Source: Acidovorax sp. A79 (GTDB lineage: Bacteria > Pseudomonadota > Gammaproteobacteria > Burkholderiales > Burkholderiaceae_C). From it: a stretch of 64,000 bases of DNA. The position numbers and the translations under genes are program-made. Under the pieces are notes generated by a model. That model worked only from the letters and a program-made list of their open reading frames with translations. It was not told the DNA's origin and made no database searches. Of the stretch, positions 8,207-15,831 are shown piece by piece; position 1 is the first letter of the stretch; every line of letters starts with the position of its first letter. Location of the stretch: NCBI RefSeq assembly GCF_041154505.1, contig NZ_AP028672.1:186001-250000 (forward strand), read 5' to 3'.

Positions 8207-8713
8207 ATGACCGCTCACCCTGTTTCCACCGCATCCGCCCCCACCGGAATGCAGCCCGTGTACCTGGACGACCTGGCCGTGGGCGACCAGTTCAGAAGCG
8301 GCGAACACGCCATGGACGAAGCGCAGATCAAGGCCTTTGCCGCCCAGTTCGACCCGCAGCCCTTTCACATGGACGATGCCGCCGCCCGCGCCACGCTGTT
8401 CGGCGGTCTGGCCGCAAGCGGCTGGCATACGGCGTCCGTGACCATGCGCCTGCAGGTCACCACCGGCCTGCCGATCGCGGGCGGCATCATCGGCGCGGGC
8501 GCCGAGGTGAGCTGGCCCCGGCCCACGCGCGCCACCGACGTGCTGCACGTGGTGAGCGAGGTGCTGGAGATCCAGCCCTCCAAATCCAGGCCCGACCGTG
8601 GCATGGTCACCGTGCGCAGCGAAACCCGCAACCAGCACGGCGATGTGCTGCAGCTGTCCACCGTGCGCATCGTGGTGCCGCGCAGGCCTGCGGCCGATGG
8701 GGCAGGGGCCTGA
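8207..8713 (+). CDS. MaoC-like (R)-hydratase/dehydratase domain protein
   Basis: 168-aa hotdog-fold protein. FAAQFDPQPFHMDDAAAR holds the Asp and His of the hydratase-2 active site, followed by GGLAASGWHTAS. Members hydrate enoyl-CoA or act on related thioesters. It starts 46 bases after the MFS gene and ends just before the MATE gene, so it probably belongs to the same transcription unit. The real substrate is not clear. Confidence 0.85.
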   Translation: MTAHPVSTASAPTGMQPVYLDDLAVGDQFRSGEHAMDEAQIKAFAAQFDPQPFHMDDAAARATLFGGLAASGWHTASVTMRLQVTTGLPIAGGIIGAGAEVSWPRPTRATDVLHVVSEVLEIQPSKSRPDRGMVTVRSETRNQHGDVLQLSTVRIVVPRRPAADGAGA

Positions 8714-8714
8714 T

Positions 8715-10121
8715 GTGACCGAACCCCTGAACCCACGCACCCGCATGCTGCTGGAGGCGCCGATCGCGCCCACGCTGCTGCGGCTGGCGGCGCCCAATGT
8801 GCTGGTCATGCTGGCGCAGGCGGGCGTCGGGCTGATCGAGACCTACTTTGTCGGCAAGCTGGGCACCGATGCGCTGGCGGGCATGGCCCTGGTGTTCCCG
8901 GTGGTCATGCTGATGCAGATGACCTCGGCCGGCGCCATGGGCGGCGGCATCGCGTCGGCCATCGCCCGCGCCCTGGGCGCCCGGCGGCGCGACGATGCCG
9001 ATGCGCTGGTGCTGCATGCGCTGGCCATTGCGGCGGTGTTTTCGCTGGTCTTTACCGTGGGCGTGGTGGGAGGAGGGCGCTGGCTCTACACCCGCATGGG
9101 CGGCACGGGCGGCGCGCTGGATGCCGCGCTGGTCTATTCCAACTGGGTGTTCGCGGGCGCGTTTCTGGTGTGGCTGTTCAACACCCTGTCGGCCGTGATC
9201 CGGGGTACCGGCAACATGGCCGTGCCGGCCTATGTCACGGTGCTGGGCGCCTTCGTGCTGGTGCCGCTGTCGCCGCTGTTCATCTTTGGCTGGGGCCCCA
9301 TGCCCGGCCTGGGCATCGCTGGCGGGGCCATCGCGCTGATGGCGTACTACCTGATTGGCAGCGCGGTGCTGGCAGCCTACCTGTGGTCGCCGCGCAGCCT
9401 GCTGCGGCCATCGTTGGCGCACATCCGGTTCCGCTGGACTCTGTTCAAGGACATCCTGCGGGTCGGGCTGGTGGGCACGGTCTCCACCGTTGCCACCAAC
9501 CTGGCGATCGGCGTCACCACGGCGCTGGTGGGCGGCTTTGGCACGGCGGCCATCGCGGGCTACGGCACCGCGTCGCGCCTGGAATACCTGCTGGTGCCCT
9601 TGGTCTTCGGCCTGGGTGCACCGCTGGTGGCCATGGTGGGCACCTGCATTGGCGCGGGCCAGCGTGAGCGGGCCTTGCGCGCCACCTGGATCGGCGCCGG
9701 CATGGCATTTGTGATGGCCGAGGCGATTGGCTTGTGGGCGGCTGCGTTTCCCAACGCGTGGCTGTCCTTGTTCAACAGCGATCAGGCCATGCTGGAGGCC
9801 GGCGCGCTGTATCTGCGCACCGTCGGCCCGGTGTACGGCTTTTTCGGCCTGGGCCTGGTGCTGTACTTTGCCTCGCAAGGGGCAGGGCGCCTGCTCTGGC
9901 CCGTCATCGGCAACATCACGCGCCTGGCGGTGGCGGTGACGGGCGGCTGGCTCGCGCTGCGCTGGGGCGGCGGCTTGGCGGCGGTGTTCGCCGCACAGGG
10001 CGTGGCGCTGGTGCTGTATGGCGTGGTCAACGCCTGGGCGATTGCAGGCGGCGCCTGGTTCGGCCCGGTCGGCTGGCCGCGCAGCATGGCGGGCCTGCTG
10101 CGGCGCATGCCGCAGGCTTGA
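8715..10121 (+). CDS. MATE-family efflux transporter
   Basis: 468-aa inner-membrane protein with about 12 helices and the MatE repeat pattern in two halves (LRLAAPNVLVMLAQAGVGLI in the first half; LRVGLVGTVSTVATNLA opening the second). The family exports cationic drugs or metabolites in exchange for Na+ or H+. GTG at 8715 is chosen because an SD-like GGGGCAGGGG ends 6 bases upstream; ATG 8697 is an in-frame alternative overlapping the MaoC gene. It ends the gene string that begins at marR. Confidence 0.87.
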   Translation: MTEPLNPRTRMLLEAPIAPTLLRLAAPNVLVMLAQAGVGLIETYFVGKLGTDALAGMALVFPVVMLMQMTSAGAMGGGIASAIARALGARRRDDADALVLHALAIAAVFSLVFTVGVVGGGRWLYTRMGGTGGALDAALVYSNWVFAGAFLVWLFNTLSAVIRGTGNMAVPAYVTVLGAFVLVPLSPLFIFGWGPMPGLGIAGGAIALMAYYLIGSAVLAAYLWSPRSLLRPSLAHIRFRWTLFKDILRVGLVGTVSTVATNLAIGVTTALVGGFGTAAIAGYGTASRLEYLLVPLVFGLGAPLVAMVGTCIGAGQRERALRATWIGAGMAFVMAEAIGLWAAAFPNAWLSLFNSDQAMLEAGALYLRTVGPVYGFFGLGLVLYFASQGAGRLLWPVIGNITRLAVAVTGGWLALRWGGGLAAVFAAQGVALVLYGVVNAWAIAGGAWFGPVGWPRSMAGLLRRMPQA

Positions 10122-10138
10122 AAATTGAATAAAAATTG

Positions 10139-10180
10139 CCGCCAGCGCATATACATCAAGCGCTGACAGCTATCAATTCA
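10139..10180 (-). repeat. dispersed intergenic repeat, copy 3
   Basis: The minus strand reads TTGATAGCTGTCAGCGCTTG then ATGTATATGCGCTGGCGG. It is a diverged copy between the converging MATE and SDR genes, where it may also serve as a transcription barrier. Confidence 0.65.
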
Positions 10181-10196
10181 ATAGTAATTCGGCGCG

Positions 10197-11000
10197 TCAG
10201 ACCGGAACGGTGTAGTTCAGCGTCATGCGCCCGCCATCCACGGTCACGATCTCGCCGGTCACATAGCTGGCGGCATCGCTGGCCAGCCAGGCCACCACAT
10301 CGGCAATCTCCGACGGCTCGCCCAGCCGCTTCATGGGGGTGCGGCTCATGATCTTCTGCTTGGCCTCGTCGCTGGTCAGCACGGCCTTGGCGGCCAGCTC
10401 GGTGGCGATGGTGCCGGGCGCCACGGCGTTCACGCGAATGTTCTTGTCAGCCAGCGCCAGGGCCATCACGCGCGTGAGCTGGTTCACGCCGCCTTTGCTC
10501 ACGTTGTAGCTGGCGATATTGGGGATGGTGAGCACGCCGTTGACCGAGCTCATGTTGACGATGGCGCCGCCGCCCGAGACCACCATGGCGCGCGCGACGG
10601 CCTGTGCGACAAGAAACGAGCCTTTCAGGTTGACCCGCAGCACGGCATCGAAATCGGCCTCGGTCACGTCCAGAAAATCCGCCGCGCGAAAGATGCCCGC
10701 GTTGTTCACCAGCACGTCGATGCGCCCGTGGGCCGCCAGGGTCCGGGCCACGAGCGCATCCACCTGCGTCTTGTCGCCCACATCGCAGCGCACATACAGC
10801 GCGCCCAGTTCCTGCGCCAGCGCCTGGCCGCGCGCATCGTCCACATCCGCGACGACCGTTTTGGCGCCCTCGGCGGCAAACCGCCGCACGCAGGCCTCGC
10901 CAATGCCCTGGGCGCCGCCAGTGACGATGCAGACACGGCCCTGGTGGCCGAAGTGGATGGAAGAAGACGGAGTGGATGGGGTCGTGGTGGGGAGGGTCAT
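10197..11000 (-). CDS. short-chain dehydrogenase/reductase (SDR)
   Basis: 267-aa classical SDR. It has the cofactor loop TGGAQGIG, an Asp-containing ADVDD after beta-2 that favours NAD, NNAG, and the catalytic set Ser (MSSVNG) and Y-x-x-x-K (YNVSK). C-terminal GEIVTVDGG is typical. It oxidises or reduces an alcohol/ketone pair; the substrate is not known. It stands alone, with an AT-rich upstream region containing a TATAC-N3-GTATA inverted repeat. Confidence 0.9.
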   Translation of the reverse strand: MTLPTTTPSTPSSSIHFGHQGRVCIVTGGAQGIGEACVRRFAAEGAKTVVADVDDARGQALAQELGALYVRCDVGDKTQVDALVARTLAAHGRIDVLVNNAGIFRAADFLDVTEADFDAVLRVNLKGSFLVAQAVARAMVVSGGGAIVNMSSVNGVLTIPNIASYNVSKGGVNQLTRVMALALADKNIRVNAVAPGTIATELAAKAVLTSDEAKQKIMSRTPMKRLGEPSEIADVVAWLASDAASYVTGEIVTVDGGRMTLNYTVPV

Positions 11001-11066
11001 GGAGAGGGATGGTAGCGGCTGATGGCGGCACGGATCTGGCGGGGTTTGGTGGTTCCCCTTTGACTT

Positions 11067-11079
11067 TATACGATGTATA
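11067..11079. promoter_or_regulatory. inverted repeat in the SDR upstream region
   Basis: TATAC-GAT-GTATA is a perfect inverted repeat within an AT-rich patch (about 11058-11105) that stands out in this GC-rich DNA. It lies about 70 bases upstream of the SDR start, where a promoter and operator are expected. Confidence 0.4.
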
Positions 11080-11197
11080 TTATGTTAAATAACAAATATC
11101 ATTGAGCGCGCTTGAGTTCGAGCATCCCTTCGCGGCACGCTCTGCGCAACCCCGCGCTCTCCTTGGATGAAAGATCCCGGATGACCGCCCGGGCCAG

Positions 11198-11638
11198 CTA
11201 CGGCGTGCGGTTGACGGTCAGCCAATACGACCCGGCCTGACAGACCACATCCGCCATCTCGTCAAAGTCCATGGGCTTGACCACATAGCTGTTGACCCCC
11301 AGGTCATAGGACAGTGTCAGGTCCCGCTCTTCCTGGGACGACGTCAGTATCACCACGGGAATGCGGCGCGTGCGCTGGTCCTCCTTGATGGCGCGCAGCA
11401 CCTCCATGCCATCCACCCGCGGCATCTTCAGATCCAGCAGCACCAGCTTCGGGCTGGTTTCATCGTGCTGTTGCGAATACTCGCCAAGCCGAAACAGGTA
11501 GTTGATGGCCTGTTCGCCATCCTTGACCCACAGCATCTTGTTGGCAAATCCCCGCTTCTTCAGGGCGCGGATCGCCAGCTCCGCGTCGTTGGGACTGTCC
11601 TCCACCAGGAGGATGTCGATTTCTTCAAACAGCTCCAT
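11198..11638 (-). CDS. single-domain CheY/Rcp1-like response regulator
   Basis: 146-aa receiver domain with no output domain. Acidic pocket EDSPND, phospho-acceptor Asp69 in LLDLKMP, and the KP switch lysine in VVKPMDF are present. Such regulators act by protein contact or phosphotransfer. It overlaps the end of the upstream histidine kinase gene by 14 bases, which makes that kinase its most likely donor. ATG 11638 is chosen over longer forms because GGGAGAG sits just upstream. Confidence 0.9.
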   Translation of the reverse strand: MELFEEIDILLVEDSPNDAELAIRALKKRGFANKMLWVKDGEQAINYLFRLGEYSQQHDETSPKLVLLDLKMPRVDGMEVLRAIKEDQRTRRIPVVILTSSQEERDLTLSYDLGVNSYVVKPMDFDEMADVVCQAGSYWLTVNRTP

Positions 11639-13151
11639 CGCGGCTCTCCCGTGGGACAGTGAAATAAAACGTCGCGCCTTCGCCCAGGTTGCCATCGGCC
11701 CAGACGCGGCCTCCGTGGCGGTGGACTATCCGCTGGACCAAGGCGAGACCTACGCCCGTTCCCGGAAATTCGCTGGTGTCGTGCAGGCGCTGAAAAACGC
11801 CGAACAGCTTGGCCTTGTACTTTGGATTGAATCCGGCACCATTGTCACGCACAAAGAAAATGTGTTCCTGATCGTCCGTGATGGCACCGATTTCAATGCG
11901 TGGATTTTCCTGTTTCGAGCTGAATTTGAGGGCGTTCGACAACAGATTGGTCCACACCTGTCCGAGGAGCACGCGGTCTCCCGTCGCCACGGGCATGGCG
12001 CCGATGTGAAGCTGGACCCGGCTGAAATCCTCGCGCTCCTTGAGCGCATTCCAGGTGGCCAGCACCAGCGCCCCCATCTCCACGTCACTCACCTTGAGCG
12101 CACGCCGCCCCAGCCGGGAAAAGGCGAGCAGGTCGTCGATGAGCACGCCCATGCGCCGCCCCTCGTTCTGGATGATCTGGATTTTCCGCCGGGCCTCGTC
12201 GTCCAGGTTCGCGCCGTGGTCTTCCATCAGCGCCTCGGAGAAGCCAACGATCCACCGCAGGGGCGCGCGCAGGTCATGCGACACCGAGTAGCTGAAGCTC
12301 TCCAGTTCCTGGTTGGCGGTTTCCAGCTGCAAGGTGCGCTGGGACACCCGCTGTTCCAGCTCCGCGTTGAGCTGGCGCACGTCCTGGTCGGCGCGCCGGC
12401 GCTCCTGCGCTTCGCGCTCCAGGGCCCTGTTGGCCGTTTCCAGGTCTTCGGCGCGCCGGCCGATCTCCGAGAGCATGTCGTTGAACGCATCCGCCAGATA
12501 GCCCAACTCGTCCTTCGTCGTCTTCTGCACGCGCAGTGAAAAGTCCTTGCGCTCCGTCACCTGGCGCGCCACGTTCGTGACGGCCAGGATGGGCTTGGTC
12601 AGGGCCGACTGAAGCCATGCCGACATACCTGCCGCCACCAGCAGGCTCAGCCCCATGACGCTCGCGAGGATGCCCAGGTAGCCCCGAAACCGCTGCGCCA
12701 GTTCGTAGTCCGCGCTCATGTAGACCGTTCCGACGATCTCCTTGTTTTCGAGAATCCGCTTGAAAACGACCAGTTCGCCGTCTTGCAGTCGCACGCCGTC
12801 GGCTTCGGGCAATGCAGGGACCTTGTGCTCGGCATGGGCACCCGCACCGCGGTACCGGGCCACCATCTTTCCGCGGGCGTTGTAGATGGCGGCTGCCCGG
12901 ATCTGGCGCCGGGTTTCCAGCAGGGACAGGTTTTCCTCCGCGGATTTGTGGTCGTCAAACGCCAGGGCGGGGCCTGTCGCGCGCCCCAGGATTTCGGCCT
13001 GCGTCAGCAGGTCACTGGTCACGTTCTGCTTGTAGGCCTGGAGTTCATACAGGGCGAGCGCGGTTCCCGCCACCGACAGCGACACGAAGGTTGCCGCGAG
13101 CATCGCCAACGCGAACTTGTGGCGCAGCGAGCGTGCTATGGCGTTGAGCAT
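11625..13151 (-). CDS. CHASE8-HAMP sensor histidine kinase
   Basis: 508-aa membrane kinase. TM1 is at about 13-35; a periplasmic segment resembling the YfiN/TpbB CHASE8 sensor (ATGPALAFDDHKSAEENL) follows; TM2 is at about 157-178, HAMP at about 180-235, then a coiled coil, HisKA with His292 in SYSVSHDLRAPL, and HATPase_c (NLLSNALKF, DNGAGF, GTGVGLALV). Its ATG directly abuts the stop of the yfiR-like gene. In Pseudomonas YfiR holds the CHASE8 domain of the cyclase YfiN in check; here the output is a kinase. Regulation by the adjacent YfiR-like protein is inference from this arrangement. Confidence 0.9.
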   Translation of the reverse strand: MLNAIARSLRHKFALAMLAATFVSLSVAGTALALYELQAYKQNVTSDLLTQAEILGRATGPALAFDDHKSAEENLSLLETRRQIRAAAIYNARGKMVARYRGAGAHAEHKVPALPEADGVRLQDGELVVFKRILENKEIVGTVYMSADYELAQRFRGYLGILASVMGLSLLVAAGMSAWLQSALTKPILAVTNVARQVTERKDFSLRVQKTTKDELGYLADAFNDMLSEIGRRAEDLETANRALEREAQERRRADQDVRQLNAELEQRVSQRTLQLETANQELESFSYSVSHDLRAPLRWIVGFSEALMEDHGANLDDEARRKIQIIQNEGRRMGVLIDDLLAFSRLGRRALKVSDVEMGALVLATWNALKEREDFSRVQLHIGAMPVATGDRVLLGQVWTNLLSNALKFSSKQENPRIEIGAITDDQEHIFFVRDNGAGFNPKYKAKLFGVFQRLHDTSEFPGTGVGLALVQRIVHRHGGRVWADGNLGEGATFYFTVPRESRDGAV

Positions 13152-13736
13152 CTAGCGCCCTTCGGCGTGGACTCTCTGGGCCACCGCGAGCAAGCGGGAG
13201 CTCAGGCGCAGCCCGCTTTTTTCCACGGGCGCCAGCGCAACCTCGAAACGCACATGGCGATCCACCAGCAGAAAATTGATCATGCCGCCCAGCGCAAGGC
13301 CTGCGGGCTCCTCGGTGACTACCAGGATGGGCTGCGCCTGCAATGTGCCCCGCACGGGTTTCAGGCGGGCGGCGTCCCCCTTGCCCACAAACAGGATCGC
13401 CACGTCCTCCAGCGGGTCTCCGGCCTTGAGCCGGCTCACCACGATGCTGCGCGAATGGATCTTGCGCCCCTGGACGATCTGCACCAGTTCATCTGCAATG
13501 GGATCGGCCCCCAGCACGCCGATCGTGAATGGCGTCTCCACGCTGCCCAGAAAGCCTTCGGGCCAATCCACATACCCGGCAAACTTGTACAGGAACGCGG
13601 CCTTGATCTGCGACTCGTCGTTCGGCCAGTCCGGCTGGGCGGCGCAGGGCCCGCAGGCCAGGCCGACCAGGAGCACCCACAGCGCCACCCCTCGCCTCAG
13701 CCGCCACGGCGATCTCCAGGTGTTCACAGAGACCAC
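13152..13736 (-). CDS. YfiR-like periplasmic protein (DUF4154)
   Basis: 194 aa with an N-terminal signal peptide (hydrophobic core LWVLLVGLACGPCAAQ). The mature part has the YfiR family pattern: IKAAFLYKFAGYVDWPE near the start, FTIGVLGADPI, and a C-terminal LRLSSRLLAVAQRV. YfiR proteins are periplasmic regulators that bind CHASE8 sensor domains. It starts within the last 13 bases of the TonB receptor gene and runs straight into the CHASE8 kinase gene, so these should be made together. Confidence 0.9.
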   Translation of the reverse strand: MVSVNTWRSPWRLRRGVALWVLLVGLACGPCAAQPDWPNDESQIKAAFLYKFAGYVDWPEGFLGSVETPFTIGVLGADPIADELVQIVQGRKIHSRSIVVSRLKAGDPLEDVAILFVGKGDAARLKPVRGTLQAQPILVVTEEPAGLALGGMINFLLVDRHVRFEVALAPVEKSGLRLSSRLLAVAQRVHAEGR

Positions 13737-15620
13737 CTGACTCGCAACGCCACGTTGCGCGGAATTTCCCTGCGGTTCAGTGCCGCATTGAATTCCGGGT
13801 GGGATCCGTCGAACAGGTTCTGGCCCACGATCGACAGTTCAACGCCAGGCCGCACCGTCCAGCCAAAACGCAGATCGACGGCCGTGTACGCAGGCACGGC
13901 GGGGTCCGGCAAGGCCCCTACCCTGCGCACGATGACATCGAGCTCCTGGCGGTGGGGCAGATTGAGCCCGGCACGCAGCATCCACTGGTGGCGGGGATCA
14001 TTGCCCAGCGCGCGGGGCCCCTCGGGGTCCGAGCTGCCCGGCCGGACCCGAAGGTTCTTGCGCAGCAAGGACAGCCCGCCCGCAAGGCGCAGATGGCGTG
14101 CCGCATGCCATTCACCCCAGGCTTCCAGGCCCCAGGTCTTTCCCTCGATCATGTTCTGCACCTGTGCCCCGGGAGGACGCTGACCGCTGCGCAATTTGTC
14201 CCAATGGTGCTGAAAGGCCGTGACGGAGTAGGAGAGCGAGGCCGAGGGCTGGGAGCGGTAGCCCAGCTCCAGCACCTTGGCGATTTCCGACTGGAAATCC
14301 GGGCCTCCGGCGATCAGAAATGGGGGGGGTCGGGGGCAGGCGTATGTCGCGGTCCAGGCGTGCCGGGGCCCGTACCGCCCGCGACACGGCGCCCCACCAG
14401 AGCTGCTGCGGGCTCGGTTTCCATTCGAAGCGCGCACTCGGAAGCGACTCCGTCCCCGTGAAGTCATTCTTCTCCAGTTTGGTGCCAAGCGTCAGGTTGA
14501 GGCGGTCGGTCAGCTTGAATTCATCCTGCACAAACACATTGGCCCAGCGCAGCGAAGCTGCTGCCGGCGTGAATCCAAATATCACGCCAGGGCGGATGTC
14601 GTCCCGGGCCTGCCTGTATCCCCCGCCCCACAGCAGCCGGTGGGCTCCCAGGGGCACGCCATGCTGGAACTCCACATCCAGAACCCGTTGCCGCGGCTGG
14701 TAGAGGAAGGCATCCTTGCGGTCCGTATAGTCGTAGTAGGCCTGCAGGCGAACGTCCTGCCCTGCCGGAAGTTTTCGCGTCAAGCGCCCAAGAACGTTGC
14801 CCCCCGACGCCTCCACCCGCCCCAGGTCAAAGCGGCCAAACAGGCCGCGGCTGTCGGTGGCCCCAGCGTATACGTCGCCCTGAAAGGTCAGTTCGCTGCC
14901 GTTGTCCACCCAGTCCGCGCGCCATCCCATTTGCCCGCGCGAACGTCCATCCGTTGCCGCGGCACTTCCGGTCTGTACCACGGGCCGGGTCGCGTCGCCC
15001 TTGGCGTAGACACGGAACGTCCCCCCTCCTCCCAGCACGCCGCCATATCGGAACGATGCGTCCCGGCCCTGATTGCCGGCACCCACGGCGACAAGCCCGC
15101 CCTGGGTGCTGGCGGAGGATTTCGTGATCACGTTGATCACGCCATTGACGGCGTTGGCGCCCCACAAGGTACCTCCCGGTCCACTGATGACCTCTATCCG
15201 GTCAACATCTTCCAGCATGACGTCCTGTTGGTCCCAGAACACCCCGGAGAAAAACGGCGTGTAGACCGTGCGGCCGTCGATCAACACCAGCAGCTTGTTG
15301 CCAATGGCATTGTTGAAACCGCGCGCGCTGATCGCGTACTGGCTCGCGTCCAGGCGGGCCACCTGGAGATTGGGCGCCAACCGCAATGCCTCGGGCAGCG
15401 TGGAGGCGCCGGAGCGGCGGATGCTGTCGGAGGTGATCACAAAGATGGCGGCGGAAGCATCCCCGAGGAACTCGGGGTGCCGGGCCGCGGAGGTGATCTG
15501 GATGCTTGCCAGTTCTTCCAGTGAGAGTTCGGCAAGCGCGGAGGCTTTGTTATCCTGGGCCTGGATCGGCGACAGGGACAGGGCCAGCAATCCTGCCAAG
15601 CATGCTCTGGGTTGAATCAC
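13724..15620 (-). pseudogene. TonB-dependent receptor, frameshifted in a C8 tract (OFF phase or broken)
   Basis: Outer-membrane receptor split into two frames. The 5' part starts at GTG 15620 behind GGGGAGG, with a signal peptide ending SPIQAQ, a plug domain (FVITSDSIRRSGASTLPEAL, LVLIDGRTVYTPFF, EVISGPGGTLWGANAVNGVI) and part of the barrel. After RLPPTPP the barrel continues in another frame (PPFLIAGGPDFQSEIAKVLE) to the end at 13724. The switch is at eight C on the coding strand (14322-14329); seven would restore one full protein of about 630 aa. It is the first gene of an operon with YfiR, kinase and regulator. Slippage, a fixed mutation or a base-call error are all possible. Confidence 0.85.
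14322..14329. repeat. G8/C8 homopolymer at the receptor frameshift
   Basis: Eight G on the plus strand, exactly where the receptor reading frame breaks. Loss of one base rejoins the two halves. Confidence 0.9.
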
Positions 15621-15799
15621 CGCCTGCCTCCCCGGGTTTGTGGATGCCAAGCCGTCAGCGCCGACTTGGAAACAATGGTAGGTTGAAAACCGGGTATTGC
15701 CTACCGTTCAACGGCGGCCGCGCACGCGAACCGCGCAAATTAAGAATCTCTTGATACCTGGGGTGCAGCCCCCTAGACTCGTCTCCACACGGCAGTGTT

Positions 15800-15819
15800 C
15801 CACAGGGGTGTCCCTGTGG
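15800..15819 (+). promoter_or_regulatory. 8-bp hairpin next to the ribosome binding site of the large GGDEF-EAL gene
   Basis: CCACAGGG (15800-15807) and CCCTGTGG (15812-15819) pair perfectly around GTGT. The AGGAGG ribosome binding site starts two bases later at 15821. In the mRNA this could affect translation start, or be an operator in the DNA. Confidence 0.55.
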
Positions 15820-15831
15820 CAGGAGGAATAT

